64,000 bases of DNA from Fen-1039 sp050010635 (GTDB lineage: Bacteria > Chloroflexota > Limnocylindria > Limnocylindrales > CSP1-4): assembly GCA_050010635.1 (NCBI GenBank), contig JBEKKR010000003.1, positions 1-64,000 on the forward strand, in the 5' to 3' direction. Within the stretch, counting starts at the first letter, position 1. Every line of letters starts with the position of its first letter. Below, one piece after another: positions 18,421 through 25,235 of this stretch. A program made the translations under genes and the position numbers. Below the pieces are notes generated by a model that was not told the origin of the DNA, did no database searches, and saw only the letters and a list, made by a program, of their open reading frames with translations.

Positions 18421-18835
18421 CGTCCTGTGCGACGCGAGCGTCGTGCTGAAGTGGTTCCACGCCGAGGGCGAGGAGGAGGTGGAGGCCGCACGCGCGCTGC
18501 TAGACCTTCATCGCTCGCGCCGAGTCGCCCTCTCGGTGCTCGACCTGACCGCATATGAGGTCTCGAACGCGCTGCTCCGGGGCCTGGGGGTCGAGGCGCA
18601 GCGGGTCTCGATCGTGCTCGCCGCGCTGGATGTCATCTGCCCGCGACTCACCCTGACTCTTGCGGAGCTTTCCGACGCCGCGGTGCTGGCGGAGGCCCAC
18701 AACCTGACGATGTATGACGCGGCGTATGCCGCCGCAGCCAGGTCTCGCCACGCCGATCTCGCGACGCTGGATCGGGCGCTCCTCGAGGCGGGGCTTGGCC
18801 GGCGGCCATCTGAAATCGTGGCGGGACGCGGGTAG
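18404..18835 (+). CDS. PIN-domain toxin (VapC family)
   Basis: 143 aa. PIN ribonucleases cut RNA with three or four acidic residues around Mg2+. Those visible are Asp in VLCDASVVLKW (residue ~10), Glu in LTAYEVSNALLRG (~53), Asp in LTMYDAAYAAAAR (~106) and Asp in LATLDRALLEAG (~125). It overlaps the RHH antitoxin gene by 17 bases, so the pair is co-translated. It looks intact. Confidence 0.88.
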   Translation: MPAVPDVLCDASVVLKWFHAEGEEEVEAARALLDLHRSRRVALSVLDLTAYEVSNALLRGLGVEAQRVSIVLAALDVICPRLTLTLAELSDAAVLAEAHNLTMYDAAYAAAARSRHADLATLDRALLEAGLGRRPSEIVAGRG

Positions 18836-18917
18836 CGTTCTGGCAGGGTGAGGGAGCGCTGTGGGGCAGGGGCTCTGGCCTGGACTGCCGCGCTGGTTTC
18901 CTCCTGACGCGGCGATG

Positions 18918-19733
18918 TCAGGGAAGGATGTTCACCAGGCAGGTCGGGCCGCCGTCGGCGAGCGCGAACTCGTCCAGTTCGAGCTCGTGAACCGGCATTC
19001 CGATTTCACGCAGGAGCCGGGCGGCGGTCGGGTTTCGCGAGTAGAGGAACGCGTGCCCGCCGAGCGCGAGGACGTTCGCCCCCATTAGTTCGCCGTCTGG
19101 CAGCAGCAGGCGGCGGACCTCGCCGGCCGGTGCGGCGTCAGGGCCGGCGGCGTCGAGCGAGGCGAAACCGGCGGCAGTGCCAATGAGCGTGTCCGGCGCC
19201 GCGGCGGTCACGGCCGTGGCGAGGTGAAGGCGATCCGCCACGGGGCAGAGGAACGGCCGGTATCCGAGCGATCGAGCGGCGTTAGCGAGCACCTGCGCGC
19301 CGAGGAGGTTGGTTCGGCCGCTCAGTCCGATCGCAAGGCGGTCACCATAGACGATCACGTCGCCGCCCTCGAGCGTCCCCGGATCCTCAACGCGCACCAC
19401 CTCCGTGTCCGCCGGCAGGTAGGGGAGGGCAGCCCGGAGAACGGACTCAACCTCGAGGCGCCGTGACGGGACGGCGGGCCGCGCCACCACGACTACCGAC
19501 GGTCGATCGGGCAGTACTGGTGCAAGGACTATGAGCGAATCCGAAACGAACGTGGCGTCGGGGAGCTCCGGCTCCTCAGGAAGCCGCATCAGCGGCAAGC
19601 CGGCGTCCTCGAGCGCCGCGCAGAAGGCCGCATGCTGCGCTCGCGCCCGTGAAACGTCGATGCGATGACGGTCCGGGTAGGCCGAGATCGCGTCGCGGAA
19701 TGCGGCGCCCGGCGGGCGAACTATGACGAGCAT
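18918..19733 (-). CDS. dimethylarginine dimethylaminohydrolase (DDAH)-like amidinohydrolase
   Basis: 271 aa from the ATG at 19733 (MLVIVRPPGAAF); an earlier ATG at 19763 adds only ten residues. It belongs to the guanidine-modifying (GME) superfamily: catalytic Cys in the C-terminal ADGGPTCLVN, Glu/Asp in the GTLEGGDVIVYGDR block, His in ADRLHLATAVTA, and the substrate-loop ELPDATFVSDS. DDAH hydrolyses N-methylarginines to citrulline plus methylamine; related enzymes take other guanidines, so the exact substrate is open. It lies between two toxin-antitoxin pairs and shares no operon with either. Confidence 0.8.
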   Translation of the reverse strand: MLVIVRPPGAAFRDAISAYPDRHRIDVSRARAQHAAFCAALEDAGLPLMRLPEEPELPDATFVSDSLIVLAPVLPDRPSVVVVARPAVPSRRLEVESVLRAALPYLPADTEVVRVEDPGTLEGGDVIVYGDRLAIGLSGRTNLLGAQVLANAARSLGYRPFLCPVADRLHLATAVTAAAPDTLIGTAAGFASLDAAGPDAAPAGEVRRLLLPDGELMGANVLALGGHAFLYSRNPTAARLLREIGMPVHELELDEFALADGGPTCLVNILP

Positions 19734-19771
19734 TCGCGAATCGTAGCGGGTTGCGCGCGCCACGGCGGCGG

Positions 19772-20149
19772 CTAGGCCGGAACTGTCTCCGCCCCGTATC
19801 GCCCGAAGACCGGGTCTCGCGTTACCACCACGGCGCGCAGGCGAACTGCCTGGGCAACCAGCATGCGGTCGAACGGGTCGCGATGGATCGCCTCGAGCCC
19901 GCCGGCGTGCTCAGCGTCGGCGGCGGTGACGGGCGCCTCGATGAACCCAGACCGCTCGAGCACACCGGCCAGGCCATCCGGAGCGCTCAACTTCCCCATC
20001 GCCCGCTTGATGGCGATCTCCCAAACGGTCGCGGCGCTCACGATGACTTCGTTTGCCGGATCGGCGATGAGGTCACGTGCGGCGCGGTCGAGCGAGGGAT
20101 CGTCGGCCAGCCACCACAGCAGCGCGTGCGCGTCGAGCAGAAGCCTCAT
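19772..20149 (-). CDS. PIN-domain toxin (VapC-like)
   Basis: 125 aa. PIN acidic residues are Asp in MRLLLDAHALLWWL (residue 6), Glu in VSAATVWEIAIKRAMGKL (~44), Asp in HRDPFDRMLVAQA (~90) and Asp in VVTRDPVFGRYG (~111). This subfamily (LLLDTHALLW/DPFDRML) pairs with Phd-type antitoxins, and the gene upstream overlapping by four bases is one. Predicted mRNA endonuclease. It appears intact. Confidence 0.88.
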   Translation of the reverse strand: MRLLLDAHALLWWLADDPSLDRAARDLIADPANEVIVSAATVWEIAIKRAMGKLSAPDGLAGVLERSGFIEAPVTAADAEHAGGLEAIHRDPFDRMLVAQAVRLRAVVVTRDPVFGRYGAETVPA

Positions 20150-20379
20150 GCCTCGAACGCATCGAGCAAGGCGTTATCGGTCTCGTCGAAGTCGGGGGCC
20201 AGGTGGACGAGGCCACGCCAGAGGCCGGGCTCCCGAGACTGTGTTCGGGGGCGCAGCGGCACCATCCGCGCGACAGGATGCCCGTCACGCGCGATCACGA
20301 TCTCCTCGCCGGCTTCCACGCGATCGACGAGTCGCGAGAAGTGCGTCTTGGCGTCGTGGATGTTGATTGGCTCAGCCAT
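20146..20379 (-). CDS. Phd/YefM-type antitoxin
   Basis: 77 aa. MAEPINIHDAKTHFSRLVDR with VEAGEEIVIARDGHPVARMV is the classic Phd/YefM DNA-binding N-terminus; the C-terminal ~35 residues are acidic and would neutralise the toxin. It overlaps the PIN toxin start by four bases. Its promoter region (20404-20439) carries tandem heptamers likely to be bound by the antitoxin itself. Confidence 0.88.
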   Translation of the reverse strand: MAEPINIHDAKTHFSRLVDRVEAGEEIVIARDGHPVARMVPLRPRTQSREPGLWRGLVHLAPDFDETDNALLDAFEA

Positions 20380-20403
20380 TTGAGTTGCGCTCTCCGCGGT
20401 TGG

Positions 20404-20439
20404 TTAGTCCACCTTAGTCCGGCTGACGTTGCGAGTCAA
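20404..20439 (-). promoter_or_regulatory. promoter and tandem operator of the Phd/PIN operon
   Basis: Read on the minus strand: TTGACT (20439-20434), a 17-base spacer, TAAGGT (20416-20411). Two copies of GGACTAA, 10 bases apart (20420-20414 and 20410-20404), overlap the -10 region. One-helical-turn spacing is what a dimeric Phd-type repressor would need. Confidence 0.5.
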
Positions 20440-20562
20440 CTGGTACCCGCCGAGACTACGCGCTGCCCTTTCTACGGCCGCTTGCTCCACCCTCATCGGT
20501 GCCCGCGCCGTCCGGCGACTGGCTAGAGTAGGGGAGCACCGTCACGAAATCGGGGGCGAAGC

Positions 20563-20856
20563 ATGCGGAACTCAGGCGACCCCACCTTTGATCAGGTCTA
20601 CCGGGCTCTGCAGCAACATGGCCAGGCGAGCATTGTGTCTAGTAAGGGCACTCTCTACCAGGTGACCGCCGAGATGCGCCGCGGACTCCAAGTGATCATC
20701 GCCCGTCCACGCCGAGGAGAGGTCCGCGTCCATGCGGACTGCTGGGGAGACGACATCACCTGTCAAGGGACTCGTGCTGGCGGCATCTTCAATGGGTCGC
20801 CGTCCATCTACGACTGGTATAGAGGAACGCTGGGAACCAGGGCCCAGGGGTGGTGA
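20563..20856 (+). CDS. small hypothetical protein
   Basis: 97 aa. It has a well-ordered alpha/beta-like sequence (PTFDQVYRALQQHGQASIVS, GTLYQVTAEMRRGLQVIIAR, EVRVHADCWGDDITC, GSPSIYDWYRGTLG) and reads as a real domain, but no family was recognised. A single weak G-rich site precedes the ATG. It sits just before a restriction-enzyme relic in the accessory island, so it may be cargo or a remnant of a larger system. Confidence 0.5.
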   Translation: MRNSGDPTFDQVYRALQQHGQASIVSSKGTLYQVTAEMRRGLQVIIARPRRGEVRVHADCWGDDITCQGTRAGGIFNGSPSIYDWYRGTLGTRAQGW

Positions 20857-20866
20857 GGCGGGCCGC

Positions 20867-21013
20867 ATGCCGTCGGTCGTGATAGAGAACCCGATCCTGA
20901 ACTCGCCGTTCCGCGAGCCCACGCGGCATTTCCGGTTCGACGAAGACGGCATCACCAGCGAGATCGCCGACGGCCGTCGCCGCAGCACGTACTTCATCCC
21001 GATTCCCAAGCCC
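20867..21013 (+). pseudogene. truncated N-terminus of a helicase-type restriction endonuclease
   Basis: From the ATG at 20867 the first ~48 residues read MPSVVIENPILNSPF, then EPTRHFRFDEDGITSEI and RRRSTYFIPIPKPK. This is the characteristic opening of large DEAD/DEAH-helicase restriction subunits (type III-like, BPTD_3080 family), which are normally around 1,000 residues. After ~21013 the similarity stops and the frame ends at 21091. None of the helicase motifs follows in any frame, so only the 5' stub is left. The family call rests on recalled N-terminal pattern. Confidence 0.6.
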
Positions 21014-21477
21014 AAGCTCCGCGCAGTCGCGCCCGTCTACTCAGCGAGCCACCGCTCTCGGCGTCGAGGCAGCCGGACCTGTCGGCACTGAGACGTTGGC
21101 CGCGTCGGGCAAGACAGCGGCACGCAGGCGTCTTGTCCTCCGTCCATCCTCTTTCATCAGTTCGAGCCTTCTCAGCTCCTCCCTGAGCGCCTTCTTCATA
21201 TAGGCCGCGAGTGCCACAGTGTTGTGGAGCGCGTACTCGTGGATCCTCTGGTGAGCGACGTCAAAGGGCGCTGTCGTCGGAGCCGCACACTCGGCGTCTC
21301 GCAGGAAACGGCCCGTAACGGACATAACCTCTCTTATCGGAAGTGCTCTAGCAGTCCCCCAAACGCGATTTGGGTGTTGCGACCGAAGCTTTCGGCGGTT
21401 CCTCAGAGAACTCGACTACCCACCGTACCGTGACCAGAGCCGGGCGCCAATTCCGATACGGCAGGTTCGTCGGCTCG
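21014..21477. other. non-coding or decayed stretch after the restriction relic
   Basis: No convincing gene. A leftward 94-codon frame (21325-21041) has a helix-like centre (RIHEYALHNTVALAAYMKKA) but no recognised family, no good ribosome site and it runs into the relic; it may be a decayed gene fragment. The rest shows no structure I recognise. Confidence 0.35.
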
Positions 21478-21882
21478 CTACTTCTGGTCCGTGGGAGATT
21501 GGCGCTCGATCTGACTGATGCGCTGGTTGCTAAGGCCCAGAAGCACGCCTGCGTCCCGGGAGGTGTAACCCGCGCTTCGGATCTCGCCGACGGCATGCCG
21601 CATCGTGGAGGAAGCGCGGTCTTGCGCCAGCTCGGCTGCTTCTCGCGCTTCGAGTGCCGCCTCAATCGATGCCTGAAGTTCGCCAAGTGAGGCGAGGTCA
21701 GGGTGAATGGCCAGGTCGAACGAGTCCTCCGTGACGCCTAGAAGCAGGGCGATGGCTTCTCGCGCCATAGCGTCCACCTGGTCCAACCGACGCGCCTGAG
21801 AATGGACGCCGAGCAACTCCGGGACTTCGATGGCCCACCATCGACCGTTTCGAACCGCAGTGACTCGGTAGGTTGGCCTCAT
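21478..21882 (-). CDS. hicB: HicB-family antitoxin
   Basis: 134 aa from the ATG at 21882, which shares its A with the stop of the upstream HicA remnant (TAATG), so the pair was translationally coupled. The N-terminal half (RPTYRVTAVRNGRWWAIEVP, AMAREAIALLLGVTEDSFDL) is the HicB partial RNase H-like fold. A long helix rich in Ala and Glu follows, then a C-terminal HTH (GYTSRDAGVLLGLSNQRISQ) for operator binding. The gene is intact although its toxin is not, so it is an orphan antitoxin. Confidence 0.75.
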   Translation of the reverse strand: MRPTYRVTAVRNGRWWAIEVPELLGVHSQARRLDQVDAMAREAIALLLGVTEDSFDLAIHPDLASLGELQASIEAALEAREAAELAQDRASSTMRHAVGEIRSAGYTSRDAGVLLGLSNQRISQIERQSPTDQK

Positions 21883-22096
21883 TACCGCCACCAGCCTTCG
21901 CCCAACTCTTCCTCGAGGCTTCGGAGGATCCCGACCGCGTCATTTCGTTGATCTGGCGGTGCCTCGGTACCGTCACCTTCCACGGCCCCACAACGCCACA
22001 GCTCGTGGTTGGCTCCCTGACGCTCTAGGCTCCACGCCACTCCCTGTTTCCTCGCCCTTCCGGAGACGCGCGCCGGAGCAGTTCGCCGCGCTTCAC
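21882..22096 (-). pseudogene. hicA: frameshifted HicA-type toxin
   Basis: Starts at GTG 22096 with VKRGELLRR, the usual HicA opening. The continuation RKQGVAWSLERQGANHELWRCG is in another frame (to ~21985), then KVTVPRHRQINEMT is back in the first frame (~21980-21940), and AVGILRSLEEELGEGWWR ends at TAA 21884-21882 in the second frame. In order these make one complete HicA protein with the active-site His in ANHELW, so at least three indels have broken it. The toxin should be inactive unless these are assembly errors. Confidence 0.6.
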
Positions 22097-22105
22097 CTAA
22101 GACAG

Positions 22106-22140
22106 CCTAGCACACTAGGCAGGCACTGCCTATAGGCCTA
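22106..22140. promoter_or_regulatory. cluster of palindromes upstream of the hicA remnant
   Basis: Three inverted repeats in 35 bases: CCTAGCACACTAGG (22106-22119), AGGCACTGCCT (22121-22131) and TAGGCCTA (22133-22140). They lie directly upstream of the HicA/HicB start region and probably are the HicB operator, with the -10/-35 region inside them. Binding is inferred. Confidence 0.5.
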
Positions 22141-22308
22141 GCCTACACCCAAGATGCGGATCTCGGGTAAGAACGCGGCCCGCCGGCGCTCGGGTGGCAG
22201 CGGCGGGCCGCGCGTGACGGTAAGTGACGGCCAACGAAACGCCCGGAGGAACCTCGATTCCGCATCGTTCGGCCGATCCGAGAATCGGCCGAGTCGTTCG
22301 GTTGTTCG
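22141..22308. other. intergenic region with one perfect hairpin
   Basis: No gene recognised. CGGCCGAT (22270-22277) and ATCGGCCG (22284-22291) form a perfect eight-base-pair hairpin just before the first copy of the duplicated element. A block cgcccggaggaacc (22240-22253) resembles cgcccagaggaacc at 23362-23375, hinting that the duplicated region extends further than its best-conserved core. Confidence 0.4.
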
Positions 22309-22480
22309 TGGCCCCTCCGGGCAAGAACGAATCTATGCCTCTGGGGCCCGCTCCGCCAACGGCCTTATCCACGTGTTGGGGAAGTCACGGAGCGGTCCAG
22401 GGGCCGCTTTCCACGCGCCTTGCACAGGCGCCCGGTACGCAGCACGCGGCTCGATAGGCGCGTTAGCACGGGCGTTCTAA
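22309..22480 (+). repeat. duplicated hairpin element, copy 1
   Basis: Partner of 23623-23790. Hairpin I: GGCCCCTCCGGGCA, loop AGAACGAATCTA, TGCCTCTGGGGCC (22310-22348). Stem II: GCTCCG (22350-22355) with CGGAGC (22388-22393), enclosing TTATCCAC (22365-22372). Hairpin III: GCGCCT, loop TGCAC, AGGCGC (22415-22431), preceded by TCCAC. Hairpin IV: TTAGCAC GGGC GTTCTAA (22463-22480). Copy 2 has the same elements at offsets differing by at most three bases. Orientation is given for the strand as read; the functional strand is unknown. It may be a structured RNA or a non-autonomous mobile element. Confidence 0.6.
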
Positions 22481-22512
22481 GGAGCCCGCGCTGTGGCCGG
22501 CCGGGTGGATCC

Positions 22513-23274
22513 TCAGCGGACGCCGATTGGAGCTCGACGCCGGCGACGGCCGAGCGTCGTCAAACGGAGGCCAAGAACAAGCAGGAAGGCCTCCATGAAG
22601 ATGTTCATGCTCATCTTCGACTGGCCCACCCGGCGCTCTTCGAAAGTGATCGGCACCTCGAGGATGCGCGCCCCCGCCAGCCTGGCCTGGAACGTGGTCT
22701 CGATCTGGAAGGCGTAGCCGCCGGCGTGGAGGCGATCGAGATCGATCTCCCGCAGGACGGGCGCCCGCCAGGCCTTGAAGCCACCCGTGAGGTCTCGGTA
22801 GGGCATCAGGAGGACCACGCCGGCGAAGACGCTTCCGCCCCGGCTGATCAGGCGCCGGAAGATGTTCCAGCGAGGTATGTGGCCGCCTTTGACGTAGCGC
22901 GACCCGAGCACCAGGTCGGCGTCGCCGGTCCGCAGGGGCCCCAGCAGCGACGGCAGGAAGCGCACCGGGTGGCTGAAGTCCGCGTCCATCTGGATGACGA
23001 TGTCGGCGTCCCTGGCGAGCAGGTCCTTGAACGCCGCGACATAGGCTCGGCCCAGGCCCTGCTTGGCAGAGCGGTGCAGGACGGAGATGGCCGAGTTGGC
23101 CCGAGCCATCTCGTCGGCCAGCTCCCCCGTGCCGTCCGGAGAGCCGTCGTCGACGATGAGGACGTGGGCTTCGGGCACAGCCGCGAGGACGGCCTCGGTG
23201 ATGGGGCCGACGTTGTCGCGTTCGTTGTACGTCGGGACGATGATCCAGATGCTGGGGCTGGCGGGCGGCATCAA
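22513..23274 (-). CDS. family 2 glycosyltransferase, polyprenol-phosphate mannosyl/glycosyltransferase type
   Basis: 253 aa GT-A enzyme. The N-terminus IWIIVPTYNERDNV, the nucleotide motif HVLIVDDGSPDGTGELAD, the metal motif IVIQMDADFSHP and the acceptor-region DLTGGFKAWRAPVL are the dolichol-phosphate mannose synthase pattern, without the C-terminal membrane domains of the long forms. It probably transfers a sugar from a nucleotide donor to polyprenyl phosphate for envelope glycan or protein glycosylation. It stands alone, flanked on both sides by copies of a duplicated hairpin element. Confidence 0.88.
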   Translation of the reverse strand: MMPPASPSIWIIVPTYNERDNVGPITEAVLAAVPEAHVLIVDDGSPDGTGELADEMARANSAISVLHRSAKQGLGRAYVAAFKDLLARDADIVIQMDADFSHPVRFLPSLLGPLRTGDADLVLGSRYVKGGHIPRWNIFRRLISRGGSVFAGVVLLMPYRDLTGGFKAWRAPVLREIDLDRLHAGGYAFQIETTFQARLAGARILEVPITFEERRVGQSKMSMNIFMEAFLLVLGLRLTTLGRRRRRAPIGVR

Positions 23275-23622
23275 CTTCCTGGCTGCTGAAACGGGTTGCG
23301 GCCGAGGATACCGCCTCTGTCCCCTATTCCGCTCGCCGCGAAACCTCCGGGCACAACAAAGCGCCCAGAGGAACCGTTCGATCGTTCTGCGGGTCCGCGT
23401 GTACCGGCCGCTCTGACCTCTGCGAGCAAGGGGTCCGAAAACTCCTCGCTCAGCAGTGGACCGCGTTCCGGCCGACTGCCGGACCTGCCACCGAGCCCTC
23501 TACATCCTGGCTTTCGCGACGTGCGTCCTGTGCTCCGACTCAAGAACCGTTGCGGGTCCAAGAGCTTTCACGCAGACCGTAGATCCGTTTCCGCCAGAAC
23601 CGCTGACTTGGTGTGATCTCGC
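23275..23622. other. intergenic region upstream of the glycosyltransferase
   Basis: No supported gene. One strong hairpin at 23344-23371: CCTCCGGGC pairs with GCCCAGAGG (one mismatch) around a ten-base loop. It is similar in composition to hairpin I of the duplicated element but its loop differs. The leftward glycosyltransferase promoter must lie here. Confidence 0.4.
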
Positions 23623-23790
23623 TGGCCCCTCCGGGCAAGACAGAATCTATGCCCGGGGGCCCCACGGAGGAAGGGGCTTATCCACCACTTTCGGGCCCGG
23701 TGGCTGCTGTTTCCGTACTTGTCCACTCGCTACCAACAGGGGTAGCAGGGGTCCGTGGAGTCCCGCGATTGTATCAGAACAGATGTTCTA
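23623..23790 (+). repeat. duplicated hairpin element, copy 2
   Basis: Hairpin I: GGCCCCTCCGGGCA, loop AGACAGAATCTA, TGCCCGGGGGCC (23624-23661). Stem II: ACGGAG (23664-23669) with TTCCGT (23711-23716), one G-U pair, enclosing TTATCCAC (23678-23685). CTTGTCCAC at 23718-23726, then hairpin III: GCTACC, loop AACAGG, GGTAGC (23729-23746). Hairpin IV or LexA-like palindrome: AGAAC AGAT GTTCT (23776-23789). Hairpins I and III begin 105 bases apart, exactly as in copy 1, although stem III shares almost no sequence with it. Confidence 0.6.
23768..23789 (-). promoter_or_regulatory. LexA-like palindrome next to a leftward -10
   Basis: AGAACAGATGTTCT (23776-23789) fits the GAAC-N4-GTTC SOS box form seen also before ruvB. 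On the minus strand TACAAT (23773-23768), a good -10, lies immediately downstream. No open reading frame follows leftward within 400 bases, so if it fires it makes a non-coding transcript through the element. It could instead be hairpin IV of the element. Confidence 0.4.
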
Positions 23791-23847
23791 GGCCCCCTAC
23801 CCCGGCACGTGCCCGGCCGGCGGCGCGACGAGCTGCCGGCGTGGCCG

Positions 23848-25167
23848 TCAGGGCGTCGCCGCTTCTCCGTTGCGGAGCGATTCCAGCCACTTCGCGGCTA
23901 CGGCCTCGAGCTCGCCGGCGAGCGGCGGGCTGACCCGGCCGATCACCCGAACGTCCACCGGGCGGTAATCGAGCTCGACGGTGCCGCGTTCGCGGACGCG
24001 GGCGAGCAGTTCGCCGGCCCGATACGGGATGGCCACGTCCACGTCTACCCAGAGCGAGGCCAGAAGAGCCGACAACTCGGCCTTGAGAGTCTCCAGGCCG
24101 TAGCCGGTCACCGCTGAGATGAGAGCCTGGCCGGCGATGGCCGGAGCTGGCGTGTCTCCGTCGCGCGCCGCCGCCTCGATGAGATCGGCCTTGTTGAAGG
24201 CGACGAGGCGCGGCTTGTCGCCCGCCCCCAGCTCGTCCAGCACGACCTGGACCGTCGCCCGGTGCTCCGCGAAATGGCGGTCCGAAGCGTCGACTATCTC
24301 CAGCAGGACGTCTGCGCGCGTGACCTCCTCCAGCGTGGCCCTGAAGGCGTCTACGAGTTGGTGGGGCAGCTTGTGGATGAAGCCCACGGTGTCGGTCACG
24401 ATGGCCATCTGGCCCTCGCCGAGCTTCACCTGGCGCGACGTCGGATCCACGGTGGCGAAGAGCCGGTCCTCGGCCTTCACGACCACCTGGCCTACGAGGG
24501 CGTTCAGCAGCGTCGACTTTCCGGCGTTGGTGTAGCCGACGATCGCGACGGTCGGGATCAAGCGCCGGTCGCGTGCTCGCGTCGCAGTGCGGCGCTGTTC
24601 GGCGATCTGCTCCACGCGCTCTTTGAACTTCTTGATCCGTTCCCGGATCAGGCGGCGGTCCGTCTCCAGCTGCGACTCGCCCGGGCCTCGCGTGCCGATG
24701 CCGCCGCCGGTACGCGAGAGGTGCGTCCACATCCTGGTGAGGCGCGGCAGCTGGTACTCGAGCTGCGCCAGCTCGACCTGAAGGCGGCCTTCGTGCGTCT
24801 GGGCGTGCTGGGCGAAGATGTCGAGGATCAGGCGCGATCGATCGATCACCTTGGTCTTGACGGCTTCCTCGAGGGCGCGCTGCTGGGCCGGCGAGAGCTC
24901 GTCGTCCGTGATCAGCATGGTGTAGCCGGTCTCGGACTTGGCGGCGACCAGCTCGTCGACCTTGCCCTTGCCGACGTAGAAGTTGGGGTCGACATGGCGG
25001 CGGTTCTGCCACTCGGCTCCGACGACCTCGGCGCCGGCGGTGTCGGCCAGGCTGGCAAGCTCTCCGATCGATTCCTCGGCGGTCCACCCGGGATCGTCGC
25101 CCGTGTCGACGGCGACGAGGAAGGCGCGCTCGACCGGCGCGGCAAGATCGATCAAGTCCTTTGTCAT
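23848..25167 (-). CDS. hflX: GTPase HflX
   Basis: 439 aa from the ATG at 25167, preceded at nine bases by TATCCT; longer in-frame starts have no family support. HflX splits stalled or heat-damaged 70S ribosomes. The N-terminal nucleotide-binding domain has NFYVGKGKVDELVA and ITDDELSPAQQRALE. The linker contains THLSRTGGGIGTRGPGESQLE. The G domain has IVGYTNAGKSTLLNAL (G1), VTDTVGFIHKLPHQLVDAFR (G3) and AFNKADL (G4). It is the last gene of the leftward miaB-miaA-hflX group, a common bacterial association. Confidence 0.95.
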   Translation of the reverse strand: MTKDLIDLAAPVERAFLVAVDTGDDPGWTAEESIGELASLADTAGAEVVGAEWQNRRHVDPNFYVGKGKVDELVAAKSETGYTMLITDDELSPAQQRALEEAVKTKVIDRSRLILDIFAQHAQTHEGRLQVELAQLEYQLPRLTRMWTHLSRTGGGIGTRGPGESQLETDRRLIRERIKKFKERVEQIAEQRRTATRARDRRLIPTVAIVGYTNAGKSTLLNALVGQVVVKAEDRLFATVDPTSRQVKLGEGQMAIVTDTVGFIHKLPHQLVDAFRATLEEVTRADVLLEIVDASDRHFAEHRATVQVVLDELGAGDKPRLVAFNKADLIEAAARDGDTPAPAIAGQALISAVTGYGLETLKAELSALLASLWVDVDVAIPYRAGELLARVRERGTVELDYRPVDVRVIGRVSPPLAGELEAVAAKWLESLRNGEAATP

Positions 25168-25235
25168 ACGGGCTTCAGGATATCCGAACGGCCGGATGGG
25201 GCCGGGAGCTGGCGAGGTCCCGTCCGGCAGCCGGC

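Noticed and set aside
21041..21325. 94-codon leftward frame beside the restriction relic
   Set aside because: No family, no ribosome site; mentioned only as a possible decayed fragment.
22154..22480. Rightward frames through element copy 1 (similar peptides also in copy 2)
   Set aside because: The shared peptide (GQ.RIYA.G) follows from the DNA repeat; frames are not conserved outside it.
23271..23561. 96-codon leftward frame upstream of the glycosyltransferase, candidate SOS gene
   Set aside because: Low-complexity Gly/Arg/Ser composition and no start signal; not accepted as the target of the LexA-like box.
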